Shown in pieces: positions 9,250 through 16,657 of a DNA stretch of 64,000 nt. Source of the stretch: Flavobacterium sp. (GTDB lineage Bacteria > Bacteroidota > Bacteroidia > Flavobacteriales > Flavobacteriaceae). The DNA lies in the NCBI GenBank assembly GCA_027484725.1, contig JAIXSK010000003.1:62001-126000 (forward strand). The letters run 5' to 3'. Positions within the stretch are counted from its first letter, which is position 1, and every line of letters starts with the position of its first letter. Made by a program: the position numbers and the translations under genes. The notes beneath the pieces were generated by a model. That model searched no databases, had not been told where the DNA came from, and saw only the letters and a program-made list of their open reading frames with translations.

Positions 9250-9879
9250 TTATTTTCCGTTAAAAGTAGTCATGGTGTTTGAGATGCCGGCGGTACCAAA
9301 TGATCTAATAATTTCTGCGCCCAGTTGCAAACGTTCGGGCAAAAGCTGGTTTTCTTCCTCTGACCATTCGCCCAAAACATAATTGACTTGTTGTCCTTTT
9401 TTAAAGGCATCACTAATGCCAAATCTAAAGCGCGCGTATTCTTGTGTGTTCAAAATTTGCTGAATGTTCTTGAGTCCGTTGTGACCGCCGTCGCTGCCTT
9501 TGGTGCGAATTCTGATCGAGCCAAACGGCAAGTTCAAATCATCGGTGATGACCAATAAATTTTCAAGCGGAATCTTTTCTTTCTCAAGCCAATATTGAAC
9601 GGCTTTTCCGCTGAGGTTCATATAAGTGTTGGGTTTGAGCAACAAATAAGTGCGGCCTTTAAATTTGTATTCGGCCAAATCGCCCAAGCGAACGGTCTGA
9701 AAAGTGAGTGCTTCGGTGCGTGCCAAATGATCTAAAATTTTAAAACCAATGTTGTGGCGGGTATTAACATATTCGGCGCCGATATTGCCCAAGCCAACAA
9801 TGAGAAATTTCTTCATAACATCTTTATTATCTGTGGTTACGGTGGTTTTTGAGGTGAATAAACGAGTCAGCCATTTCAT
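9250..9879 (-). CDS. pth: peptidyl-tRNA hydrolase
   Basis: Hydrolyses peptidyl-tRNA released from stalled ribosomes, freeing tRNA. Family motifs are GLGNIGAEYVNTRHNIGF near the N-terminus, the TYMNLSG motif, and DDLNLPFGSIRIR followed by GGHNGLKNI. The catalytic histidine is the one in TRHNIG. The ORF starts with ~21 extra residues (MKWLTRLFTSK...) before a second ATG at 9816, where the core enzyme (MKKFLIVGLG) begins. As I recall, similar basic extensions occur in flavobacterial Pth, so I kept the longer start, but 9816 is a real alternative. Confidence 0.93.
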   Translation of the reverse strand: MKWLTRLFTSKTTVTTDNKDVMKKFLIVGLGNIGAEYVNTRHNIGFKILDHLARTEALTFQTVRLGDLAEYKFKGRTYLLLKPNTYMNLSGKAVQYWLEKEKIPLENLLVITDDLNLPFGSIRIRTKGSDGGHNGLKNIQQILNTQEYARFRFGISDAFKKGQQVNYVLGEWSEEENQLLPERLQLGAEIIRSFGTAGISNTMTTFNGK

Positions 9880-9984
9880 GCGGTAAAAATAGAGAATTTA
9901 GTGGTTGGTTGATGTTTGCGGGTTGTTGGCTGGTTGACGGAAAATTTCATACTGAAAACCAATAGCTAGTTTTGAGACGCAGCT

Positions 9985-10101
9985 GCGTTAGCGATAGCTG
10001 TGGAAATCCTTTTGCGGCATGAAATAGAGCAAAAGATTGGAACGAATAGCGCGGCCCGCAGGGCACGAGGTTGCAAACCGACTGCCCGAAGGGAAACGCC
10101 C
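9985..10101 (+). repeat. dispersed intergenic repeat, copy A
   Basis: Starts GCGTTAGCGATAG and ends GGGAAACGCCC, with an internal ATCCTTTTGC / GCAAAAGATT stem and a GCGGCCCGCAGGG block. This degenerate element recurs at 10833, 26786, 33064, 42970, 56279 and 57787. It makes up most of the pth-rplY gap; the short open frame here is not a gene. Confidence 0.75.
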
Positions 10102-10107
10102 AAAAAC

Positions 10108-10138
10108 AAAAAAGCACCAGCGTAAACTGATGCTTTTT
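10108..10138 (-). terminator. intrinsic terminator of rplY
   Basis: AAAGCA-CCAG stem with a CTG-ATGCTTT partner and a T-run on the minus strand, 21 nt past the rplY stop. Confidence 0.7.
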
Positions 10139-10158
10139 GATATAGCGGTTTAGAAAAA

Positions 10159-10764
10159 TTATTTTTTCTTTCCTTTTGCTCCTTTTTCTGCTTTGGCAGC
10201 TTCTTGAGCAGCTTTCATCGCAGCACGTGAAATCTTCACTTGGCAAATAACCGTGTTGTCTGGGTGCATTAATTTGAAATTGTTGGTTTCCAGTTTCGTA
10301 ACATACAATTTGTTACCCATTTGCAATTCTGAAATGTTGGCCTCTACAAAATCCGGAAGGTTTTTAGGCAAAGCTTTCACTTTAACTCTACGCAAGTTCA
10401 AACGCAAATCACCACCCAACAATACACCTGGCGAAGTTCCCACGATTTTCACCGGAACTTCCATCATGATTTCTTTGTTCTCGTTGAGTTGGAAGAAGTC
10501 AATGTGCAAAATTTTGTCAGAAACCGGGTGTGTCTGAATGTCTTGCAAAACTACATTGGCAGACTTTCCGTTCAAATCCACGACTACTGTGTGCGCGTTC
10601 GGAGTGTACACCAAATTTTTGAATGCTTTTTCTTCTGCTGAAAAGTGAATTGGTTTGTCTCCTCCGTAAATAACGCAAGGTACCATTCCAGCATCACGTA
10701 AGGCTTTAGTAGCTTTTTTGCCTACGCTTTCTCTTTCTTGTCCTTTAATCGTAATCGATTTCAT
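10159..10764 (-). CDS. rplY: 50S ribosomal protein L25 / general stress protein Ctc
   Basis: Binds 5S rRNA in the large subunit. The 201-residue protein is the long CTC-type form: an N-terminal L25 domain ([39 protein letters not shown]) and a C-terminal beta domain ([31 protein letters not shown]). It ends in a Lys/Ala-rich tail ([11 protein letters not shown]). Between it and prs lies a dispersed repeat copy. Confidence 0.95.
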   Translation of the reverse strand: MKSITIKGQERESVGKKATKALRDAGMVPCVIYGGDKPIHFSAEEKAFKNLVYTPNAHTVVVDLNGKSANVVLQDIQTHPVSDKILHIDFFQLNENKEIMMEVPVKIVGTSPGVLLGGDLRLNLRRVKVKALPKNLPDFVEANISELQMGNKLYVTKLETNNFKLMHPDNTVICQVKISRAAMKAAQEAAKAEKGAKGKKK

Positions 10765-10832
10765 TGTAAAAAAATATAATTAATAAATAAAAATTCTCTG
10801 TTGTCAGACTTCAGTTGCCTGCGGTCTATTTT

Positions 10833-10916
10833 GGGGCGTTGCGCTCGTTCCTCACGCCGCGCTTTTCGCTCATAGTCCTCGCTGTGCTGCGGGCTAACCG
10901 CTTCAATCGCTAACGC
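10833..10916 (-). repeat. dispersed intergenic repeat, copy B
   Basis: Read on the minus strand it begins GCGTTAGCGATTGAAGCGG and ends CAACGCCCC, matching the ends of copies A, E and G, with a diverged centre. It fills much of the rplY-prs gap (10765-11046). An open frame across it is not a credible gene. Confidence 0.65.
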
Positions 10917-10979
10917 GGGCTTCTGCAAACCGTCAACTTCGCCTTCAAATCTCCAACGCGCCACCTGGCTCCTTCACTA

Positions 10980-11000
10980 AAACAGTACACTGTACTGTTT
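10980..11000. repeat. 21-nt perfect palindrome downstream of prs
   Basis: AAACAGTACA, one central base, TGTACTGTTT. The arms are exactly complementary over 10 bp. It lies 46 nt past the prs stop. It could end the prs transcript as a hairpin (followed by few T) or be a protein-binding site. Confidence 0.6.
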
Positions 11001-11046
11001 AACTTCGTTCAGTTCGGCTTTCAGCCTCGGGTTTTAACGCTCGGCC

Positions 11047-11988
11047 CTACATCAAAAACTTCCCGCTAATCGAGTTGTTGTTTTGTACCATGCGCATCAC
11101 ATCGGCAAAAAGCGGGGCACAACTCACCACCCTTATTTTTTCAGACGTTTTTTGCAACGGAATCGAATCAGTTACGATCAATTCACTCAGTTGCGAACGC
11201 TCGATTTTTTCATACGCATCACCCGATAAAATCGCGTGGGTACATATGGCTCGAACACTCAAGGCGCCTTTTTCAATCATCAAATCGGCCGCTTTGGCTA
11301 GCGTACCGCCGGTATCTACCATATCATCTACCAAAATCACGTTTCTGCCTTTGACTTCTCCAATGAGTTCCATCGTGTCAATCACATTGGCCGCGCGGCG
11401 TTGTTTGTAACAAATCACCACGTCTGATTCTAAAAACTTAGAATAAGCATACGCTCTTTTTGATCCGCCCATATCAGGCGAAGCAATGGTGAGGTTTTCT
11501 AGATTTAAACTTCTTACATACGGCAAAAAAATCGTCGATGCAAAAAGGTGATCTACCGGTTTTTCAAAGAACCCTTGTATTTGGTCAGCGTGCAAATCCA
11601 TTGTCATGATGCGGGTAGCACCCGCAGCATCTAATAAATTGGCGACTAACTTGGCTCCAATCGGAACTCTGGGTTTGTCTTTTCGGTCCTGACGTGCCCA
11701 TCCAAAATACGGAATCACGGCGGTTACGTGTCGGGCCGAAGCTCTTTTGGCGGCGTCTATCATGAGCAACAATTCCATCAGATTGTCTGAACTCGGAAAA
11801 GTCGAGCACACGATAAAAACCCTGAGCCCACGAATAGACTCTTCATACGACGGTTGAAATTCGCCGTCGCTGTATTTTGAAAACGTCACTTTTCCCAGCG
11901 GCACGCCATAATGTGTGGCTATTTTCTCCGCCAGATAGATACTTTGCGAACACGCAAATATCTTAGCTTCCGGTTCCTGGTGTGGCAT
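11047..11988 (-). CDS. prs: ribose-phosphate pyrophosphokinase (PRPP synthetase)
   Basis: Makes PRPP from ribose 5-phosphate and ATP for nucleotide, His and Trp synthesis. At 313 residues it is full length. It has the class I motifs: KYSDGEF, the ATP-site stretch IPYFGWARQDRKDKPR, the catalytic loop region KRR (here YKQRR), and the PRPP-binding VILVDDMVDTGGTL. The start MPHQEPEAKIFACS fits the family. A TAAATTTG promoter element lies upstream at 12111-12118, giving a leader of about 120 nt. Confidence 0.96.
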   Translation of the reverse strand: MPHQEPEAKIFACSQSIYLAEKIATHYGVPLGKVTFSKYSDGEFQPSYEESIRGLRVFIVCSTFPSSDNLMELLLMIDAAKRASARHVTAVIPYFGWARQDRKDKPRVPIGAKLVANLLDAAGATRIMTMDLHADQIQGFFEKPVDHLFASTIFLPYVRSLNLENLTIASPDMGGSKRAYAYSKFLESDVVICYKQRRAANVIDTMELIGEVKGRNVILVDDMVDTGGTLAKAADLMIEKGALSVRAICTHAILSGDAYEKIERSQLSELIVTDSIPLQKTSEKIRVVSCAPLFADVMRMVQNNNSISGKFLM

Positions 11989-12110
11989 TTTTGTCGGTTG
12001 TTATTAGACCGCGACGTTGTATATAATTTGACCCGTTCATTTCTGAAAAGCCAGACGTATATAAACGCCTCGGAGGTAGTTAGTTAGTGTGTGTTGCCGT
12101 AAATGCGGGG

Positions 12111-12118
12111 CAAATTTA
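12111..12118 (-). promoter_or_regulatory. possible prs -7 element
   Basis: TAAATTTG on the minus strand, 122 nt ahead of the prs ATG. No -33 partner is clear at the right distance. I see no structured leader motif in between. Confidence 0.35.
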
Positions 12119-12184
12119 GAAATAAAAATCAAGTTTCTAAGATTATTTTTCACAAATTTCTTTAGGATATGCTAGATTATTTTT

Positions 12185-12192
12185 TACATTTG
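12185..12192 (+). promoter_or_regulatory. -7 promoter element for tRNA-Leu
   Basis: TACATTTG, a perfect TAnnTTTG match, about 80 nt upstream of the tRNA. This is the only good plus-strand promoter in the 11989-12272 gap. Confidence 0.5.
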
Positions 12193-12272
12193 CACCGTGT
12201 TTTACAGCAAGCATGATTTTTCATGATTGTTTAAAGCGATAAAGCCAACTGTTGTTGGTTTTTGTCTGTCAC

Positions 12273-12352
12273 GCCCGGATGGCGGAATTGGTAGACGCGC
12301 TGGTCTCAAACACCTGTGGGAAACCGTGCCGGTTCGACTCCGGCTCCGGGTA
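12273..12352 (+). tRNA. tRNA-Leu (anticodon CAA)
   Basis: Cloverleaf seen directly: acceptor GCCCGGA pairing with TCCGGGT (first pair G-U), D-arm GCG/CGC around GAATTGGTAGA, anticodon arm CTGGT-CTCAAAC-ACCTG with anticodon CAA, a long class II variable arm, and T-arm GCCGG-TTCGACT-CCGGC, with discriminator A. The anticodon stem has one T-T mismatch (28:42). CCA is not encoded. The 3' end and following terminator are partially duplicated downstream. Confidence 0.93.
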
Positions 12353-12537
12353 CAAAAAGCTCCTCTATCGAGGGGCTTTTTTTCTTTTAGGGCCGAGTCA
12401 AACTCTTTTTGTTTGTCGGCTCCGGGTACAAAAAGCTCCTCTATCGAGGGGCTTTTTCTTTTAGGGCCGAGTCAAACTCCTTTTTGTTTGCCGGTTCCGG
12501 GTACTGAAAGCTTTTGAGAAATCAGGGGCTTTTTCTT
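12341..12537 (+). repeat. ~75-nt tandem repeat of the tRNA-Leu 3' end plus terminator (about 2.6 copies)
   Basis: Units begin at 12341, 12417 and 12492. Each starts with the tRNA T-arm/acceptor end CGGCTCCGGGTAC (the third has CGGTTCCGGGTAC), then a hairpin AGCTCCTC-TATC-GAGGGGCT, a T-rich stretch and AGGGCCGAGTCAAACTC. Units 1 and 2 are nearly identical; unit 3 is diverged and short. A fourth, solitary copy of the terminator part is at 14407-14446. The pattern fits repeated 3'-end duplication at a tRNA attachment site or slippage. Confidence 0.9.
12354..12383 (+). terminator. terminator of tRNA-Leu
   Basis: Stem AGCTCCTC / GAGGGGCT (one T-G pair) with a TATC loop, followed by seven T. An identical hairpin recurs in the next repeat unit. 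Confidence 0.8.
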
Positions 12538-12570
12538 TTTGCCGAAAAATTGCCGAAGTTTACAGGTAAT

Positions 12571-12593
12571 AAAAAAACCGCTTTGAGCGGTTT
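12571..12593 (-). terminator. terminator of the three-gene operon
   Basis: AAACCGCT / AGCGGTTT stem with a three-base loop, and seven T in the minus direction, 4 nt beyond the stop of the last gene. Confidence 0.8.
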
Positions 12594-12596
12594 AGT

Positions 12597-13112
12597 TTAT
12601 GGTTCGGTTATAATTTGTATTTCTTCTGACTGGTCAACAATTCCGCTTTGTATCATTGAGGAAAGTTCTTGTCTAATCCTACTTCTAACCTTTTTTAGTG
12701 GTTTTGTATTCAGTGTTTGAGAATAGTTATCAGAATCAACAATAATTCCGTTAACAGTAATTTCAAAGACGCTATGTGGATACATGCATGGATGAGGATC
12801 GTGCTTTAATGTTATAACTACTACACTTGCTCCGTCATCAGTTTTAAATTCCTTAGTATATGTTTGCCCATTGGGTAACGAAGCTATACGCAACACAACA
12901 ACGACTTTATCATTGTACTTTTCAAAATTTTTTGTTGGATCAATATTAAATAAAACATCATCTAGTGTTGAACTAGGAGGCATAAAACTTCTGTTGTGAG
13001 AAATGTCTCTTAGGGATATATTGTCGTAAGGAATTTTGCATTTTGCAGGGTCAGCACGATAGAATAACTCTTCTCCAACAGAAAAATTTGGAACGACAGG
13101 TTTCAATTCCAT
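12597..13112 (-). CDS. uncharacterised protein, third gene of the tRNA-linked trio
   Basis: A 171-residue soluble protein from the ATG at 13112; a TTG at 13151 would add 13 residues and reduce the gap to the previous gene to 9 nt. No signal peptide or membrane segment. It has a Pro-rich start (MELKPVVPNFSVGEELFY), a central beta-rich part with VVVVLRIASLPNGQTYTKEF, and an acidic C-terminal helix with RSRIRQELSSMIQSG. I do not recognise a family. It is last in a tight operon and is followed at once by a terminator. Confidence 0.7.
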   Translation of the reverse strand: MELKPVVPNFSVGEELFYRADPAKCKIPYDNISLRDISHNRSFMPPSSTLDDVLFNIDPTKNFEKYNDKVVVVLRIASLPNGQTYTKEFKTDDGASVVVITLKHDPHPCMYPHSVFEITVNGIIVDSDNYSQTLNTKPLKKVRSRIRQELSSMIQSGIVDQSEEIQIITEP

Positions 13113-13160
13113 TTTTAAATGTCCAGGAATGTAGCCAAGATCGCAACTCAAAGGATGAAC

Positions 13161-13610
13161 TTATTTGGTTAAAAACCTATATAACAGTTTTGTAAAATCA
13201 ACTGTTGAATCAAATTCGCCTCTGATTTTACTGCCATCATTTCCATTAAAGGCATAAATAATTGTCCCGGTGTCTTCAAATATTAACTTGGAAATTCCGG
13301 ATGGTGATTCTCGCCAAATCAGTAAATCTGATTCTTCTTCAATTGAATCAGTAATAAATTTAAGTTTTTGAGGATCAATCGTTTCTAAAAGGCGGATAAC
13401 AACATCATAAAACGCATTAAAATTTAAAAATTGATCCGCACTTGAAAAAGAGAAATGGTAAGTTACACTATTGTACCAGTCTTCGTGATCCGAAACACTT
13501 AATTCATTGTATGTGTGTACATGTCGAGGGATAGCATCAACATATTCTTGAGAATATAATTCAGAATGTGAAAGTGAAATGTTTTTAGTAACTGAGCTAA
13601 GTGTTATCAT
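13161..13610 (-). CDS. uncharacterised protein, second gene of the tRNA-linked trio
   Basis: A 149-residue soluble, acidic protein with no recognised motif. Features include DHEDWYNSVTYHFSFSSADQF and a C-terminal FTKLLYRFLTK. Its ATG overlaps the stop of the upstream gene by 4 nt (ATGA), which implies translational coupling. Like its neighbours it is visibly A+T-rich compared with prs and pth next door. Confidence 0.7.
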   Translation of the reverse strand: MITLSSVTKNISLSHSELYSQEYVDAIPRHVHTYNELSVSDHEDWYNSVTYHFSFSSADQFLNFNAFYDVVIRLLETIDPQKLKFITDSIEEESDLLIWRESPSGISKLIFEDTGTIIYAFNGNDGSKIRGEFDSTVDFTKLLYRFLTK

Positions 13611-14326
13611 TTGTCTTTTGTTTTTAAATATCTTAGTAATGCTTTTGCTGTAATAGAGTCGTAAAAAACTCGATTTTTAACTTCCTGTAGAGGAAGAAAT
13701 TGCTCTCTCAATAGTTCTGGGGCTACATGAGATTCTTTAATTGCATTAGTTACTGTAATATCTAATAAAACTTTTTTATCATTAGGCTTGGTTGAAACGG
13801 CTGTTACATTGTATTGCGGTAAATTTTTATAACTGAACGAAACTAAATTTTGAAAGGTTTTTATTTCACGATCACTGGATTGTTTTGGGAACATTTGAAT
13901 CAAACGTGATTCTGGGTTGTCTTCATCAACCTCTATGTCGTTTATATATCTTACACTTACTAAATTTACATTTAATTTTTCTTTAGTTACACTATTCAGA
14001 GCTGTCCAAAAAGTTATGATATCATCTAACATTTTTGAATAATCACAATAACCATTTAAAAAATGGTATGACATTGAACCGGTTCTTAGTTGTATAACTT
14101 CGTTCTTGCCTTGAAGTCTATAACCACTTTTCTCAGATCCCAATCTAATATCTTTAGTTGTAATATTTATGCTATTTGTGAAAGCAGGTATTCGCTCACC
14201 AAAGCGACTTTTGATATCTTTTATTGCAATAAATTTTTCAAAACACTCAGATTCGACAATTTCATTGTAAGAAATTGAAAAGATAATTTCCTTAATGGGT
14301 GTTACATCAAGCTGTGGATAATGCAT
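13607..14326 (-). CDS. TIGR04255 family protein (sporadically distributed), function unknown
   Basis: A 239-residue soluble protein. The start (PIKEIIFSISYNEIV), the FGERIPAFTN stretch, the block ending SMSYHFLNGY, the long segment FWTALNSVTKEKLNVNLVSVRYINDIEV and a later beta region all resemble the TIGR04255 family as I remember it: VxEaIF..., ...W..Y......v..lglRYIN.I. The family is known only for its patchy distribution in bacteria. It leads the three-gene operon, and the ATG at 14326 is the only good start. The assignment is from memory, without a profile search. Confidence 0.65.
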   Translation of the reverse strand: MHYPQLDVTPIKEIIFSISYNEIVESECFEKFIAIKDIKSRFGERIPAFTNSINITTKDIRLGSEKSGYRLQGKNEVIQLRTGSMSYHFLNGYCDYSKMLDDIITFWTALNSVTKEKLNVNLVSVRYINDIEVDEDNPESRLIQMFPKQSSDREIKTFQNLVSFSYKNLPQYNVTAVSTKPNDKKVLLDITVTNAIKESHVAPELLREQFLPLQEVKNRVFYDSITAKALLRYLKTKDK

Positions 14327-14406
14327 AAAATCAAAATTCTTTGTAAAAATAACAAATTTGGATTACGCCTGACGTTTCGCTATGATTTTTTAACGGAAGT
14401 TTATTT

Positions 14407-14446
14407 CAAAAACTCACCAATTGAGAGGCTTTTTCTTTTAGGGCCG
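14407..14446 (+). repeat. outlying copy of the tRNA-Leu terminator repeat
   Basis: At 14425-14446 the sequence matches 12448-12469 in the tandem array with one difference (the block GGCTTTTTCTTTTAGGGCCG is shared). The preceding AACTCACCAATTGAG is a degenerate hairpin in the same place. Together with the array it brackets the three-gene operon as direct repeats. Confidence 0.75.
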
Positions 14447-14502
14447 CGTTAGCCCAAAAGTTTTGAGCTGCGGTTTTTATTTTAAATAATTACCAATAAA
14501 AT

Positions 14503-15501
14503 TTAGAGTGAATTCCTCATAATCAAAACACTTTCATTTTCAATTTTTTCTTTTGATCCGGCCAATATCATTTGTGCTGTAATTTGTCCCATCCTGCTGA
14601 ACTTTGTTGAAATTGTACTAATCCCGTTTTCGACTACTTTTTTTAAAGGAGTATCGTTGTATGATATGATGCCAAAATCTTTTCCCAGAGCTAAATTTTG
14701 TTGCTTAGATTGCTCAATGACTTTTACCAAATCACGGTCGTTTGGAATAATAAAAACTTCTCCTAAATTGATTTGTCTTTGATTGAATTCACTAATAACC
14801 TCGTGCTCTAAATTAAAATCAGCGCAATAGGTCAAAAAGCCGGTTTTCATGCCTATGGGTTCTCTAAATCCGGGGAATATAAGAATCAATTTTTGGTATT
14901 GCTTCAGTTTGATTTTTGCCTCAACCAAAGCGCAGTATATGTCTTTGGTAAAGTTTTGATAAACCGCCGGATAGTCAATTAAAGCTTCATTGGTTTGATC
15001 AAGTATATAAACTTCATGAACTGGTAGGGTTTTAATTATATCAGGTGCTTGAGGTAAATGAGTCGGCATAATAATGTAGCGCGTGTATTTTCCGTTGCTC
15101 TCTTCAATGAGTTTTTGAAACATATTTGGATTAAAATGATGAAAGAAAATATCTACTTGTACATTGGGCCCCAGATGTTCCAATATTGAATTATAGAGGT
15201 CTTCTTTAAAAGTATTCAGTTCATCAAACAGTAAAAAAACTCGGTGTTTTAAATTGATTTCAAGGCTTTTTACATAGTATCCTTTACCCAATATGGCATA
15301 AATGATTCCTCGTTTTTTGAGCTCTTCATATGCCAAAAGCACCGTATCTCGCGAGATTGAAAACGCAAGGCAGACTTTATTCACTGAGGGTAGTTTTTCA
15401 TCTTTTTTTAGGTGTCCCTCAGAGATAGCTTTTTCAACAGAGTGGATGATTTGTTTGTATTTAGGAATCCCGAGTTTATTCTGGATAGAAATGATTTTCA
15501 T
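14503..15501 (-). CDS. GntR-family regulator with LacI-type sugar-sensing domain
   Basis: A 332-residue transcription regulator. Residues ~1-75 form a GntR winged helix (PKYKQIIHSVEKAISEG, LPSVNKVCLAFSISRDTVLLAYEELKKRGII). The rest resembles a periplasmic-binding/LacI-like effector domain (VFLLFDELNTF, GKDFGIISYNDTPL, GISTISTKFSRMGQITAQMIL). This architecture is known from AraR of Bacillus. It diverges from the galactan operon, and a long dyad lies between them, so it most likely controls that operon in response to galactose or an oligosaccharide. The effector is inferred from context only. Confidence 0.85.
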   Translation of the reverse strand: MKIISIQNKLGIPKYKQIIHSVEKAISEGHLKKDEKLPSVNKVCLAFSISRDTVLLAYEELKKRGIIYAILGKGYYVKSLEINLKHRVFLLFDELNTFKEDLYNSILEHLGPNVQVDIFFHHFNPNMFQKLIEESNGKYTRYIIMPTHLPQAPDIIKTLPVHEVYILDQTNEALIDYPAVYQNFTKDIYCALVEAKIKLKQYQKLILIFPGFREPIGMKTGFLTYCADFNLEHEVISEFNQRQINLGEVFIIPNDRDLVKVIEQSKQQNLALGKDFGIISYNDTPLKKVVENGISTISTKFSRMGQITAQMILAGSKEKIENESVLIMRNSL

Positions 15502-15516
15502 GATTCATTTTTTATT

Positions 15517-15556
15517 CAAAGATACAAGAACTGGTAGGTACCGGTATGTATCTTTT
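15517..15556. promoter_or_regulatory. long dyad between the GntR regulator and the galactan operon (candidate operator)
   Basis: Arms CAAAGATACA (15517-15526) and TGTATCTTTT (15547-15556) are complementary at 9 of 10 positions, 20 nt apart. The left arm contains TATCTTTG on the minus strand, a perfect -7 element 15 nt before the regulator start. Inside lie ACTGGT and ACCGGT at 10-nt spacing around GGTACC. This is a plausible autoregulatory operator. Confidence 0.55.
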
Positions 15557-15567
15557 AAATTATATTT

Positions 15568-15575
15568 TATTTTTG
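15568..15575 (+). promoter_or_regulatory. -7 promoter element of the galactan operon
   Basis: TATTTTTG matches TAnnTTTG, 29 nt before the galM ATG and just downstream of the dyad. Confidence 0.45.
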
Positions 15576-15604
15576 ATTTGACATCTTACAAAAAATCAAT
15601 AGGA

Positions 15605-16657
15605 ATGCTGTCATTTTCAGAATTTAAAAAACCTGTTCTTGCCAAAAAATTTGGTGAAATGCCCGATGGTACCCTAATCATGAAGTATCATTTGGTGAAT
15701 CAGAACGGAATGGAATTAGAATTAATAGATTATGGCGCAACCCTTACCGCCCTGAGGGTTCCTGATGCTATCGGAAACTCCGTTGATGTGGTCTTGGGTT
15801 TTGACACTTTAGCGCAATACATCGATTCGTTTACCTTGCCTTCGCCTCCATACTTAGGTGCGGCAATCGGGCGTTTTGCCGGTAGAATCAATCAAGGCCT
15901 TTTTTATTTGAACAACAAGCTTTTTCAACTGGAAAAAAACAGTGCTACTCATACTTTACACGGAGGTCATCATAATTTTAGTCAGGTTGTTTGGCAAAAG
16001 GTAGCCCATGAAAACTCAGAAAATCCTTCAGTTACCTTTTTGTATTTGAGTCCGGCAGGGGCGAGTGGTTTTCCGGGAAATTTAAGAGTGGAACTCAAAT
16101 ACACTTTAACTGAAAAAAACGAAATAGTAGTTGATTATCAGGTAATTTCAGATCAGGACACCATCATCAACCTCACACATCACAGTTATTTTAATCTTGA
16201 CGGACATGATTCTGATATACAAAATCAAGATTTGTTTGTCCATGCAACGCAAATACTTGAAGTTGATGATGACAATATTCCAACCGGAAAATATATCAAT
16301 CTTCAAGGGCATAAATACCAATTTAATCCTGCTCAGAAATGTCCGAATTATATAGATAATACCTTTGTCTTAAACAATAATAATCCATTGGCAGCTTCAT
16401 TATATAGCCCTAAAAAAGGAATAAAAATGGAGGTTTTTACCAATCAACCGGCCATACATATATATGTTGGCGGTAATTGCTTTAAACAAGTAGAAGGAAA
16501 ACAGCAGGCTCATTATCATGCCTTGAGCGGAATCTGTTTTGAAGCTCAAAACTTCCCGGATGCTCCAAACCACGAGCATTTTCCCAACTGCATTTTAAGA
16601 AAGAACGATTTATATCAGCATCAAACTATTTATAAATTTCAAAATCTGTTTACATGA
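15605..16657 (+). CDS. galM: aldose 1-epimerase (galactose mutarotase)
   Basis: Interconverts beta- and alpha-galactose so that GalK can act. Motifs: DYGATLTALRVPD near the N-terminus, GRFAGRINQG, HTLHGG (catalytic His), the LTHHSYFNLDG His motif and EAQNFPDAPNH with the catalytic Glu near the end. I use the ATG at 15605 (350 residues, starting MLSFSEFKKPVL); the frame is open further upstream, but that part crosses the promoter and regulator gene. It is the first gene of a seven-gene operon, and its stop overlaps the next start (ATGA). Confidence 0.93.
   Translation: MLSFSEFKKPVLAKKFGEMPDGTLIMKYHLVNQNGMELELIDYGATLTALRVPDAIGNSVDVVLGFDTLAQYIDSFTLPSPPYLGAAIGRFAGRINQGLFYLNNKLFQLEKNSATHTLHGGHHNFSQVVWQKVAHENSENPSVTFLYLSPAGASGFPGNLRVELKYTLTEKNEIVVDYQVISDQDTIINLTHHSYFNLDGHDSDIQNQDLFVHATQILEVDDDNIPTGKYINLQGHKYQFNPAQKCPNYIDNTFVLNNNNPLAASLYSPKKGIKMEVFTNQPAIHIYVGGNCFKQVEGKQQAHYHALSGICFEAQNFPDAPNHEHFPNCILRKNDLYQHQTIYKFQNLFT

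Noticed and set aside
9947..10246. A minus-strand open frame over the pth-rplY gap
   Set aside because: It covers repeat copy A, a terminator and the rplY end; the protein has no credible composition.
10761..10964. A minus-strand open frame between prs and rplY
   Set aside because: It consists of repeat copy B, with a highly charged and biased translation.
12273..12352. tRNA-Leu pseudogene because of the T-T mismatch in the anticodon stem
   Set aside because: All other arms are well formed, the anticodon loop is intact, and it has a promoter and terminator.
12341..12537. CRISPR array
   Set aside because: The repeats are ~75 nt, contiguous without unique spacers, and derived from a tRNA end; no cas genes are near.
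15302..15604. An in-frame upstream extension of galM
   Set aside because: It runs through the regulator gene, the dyad and the promoter; the family starts near 15605.
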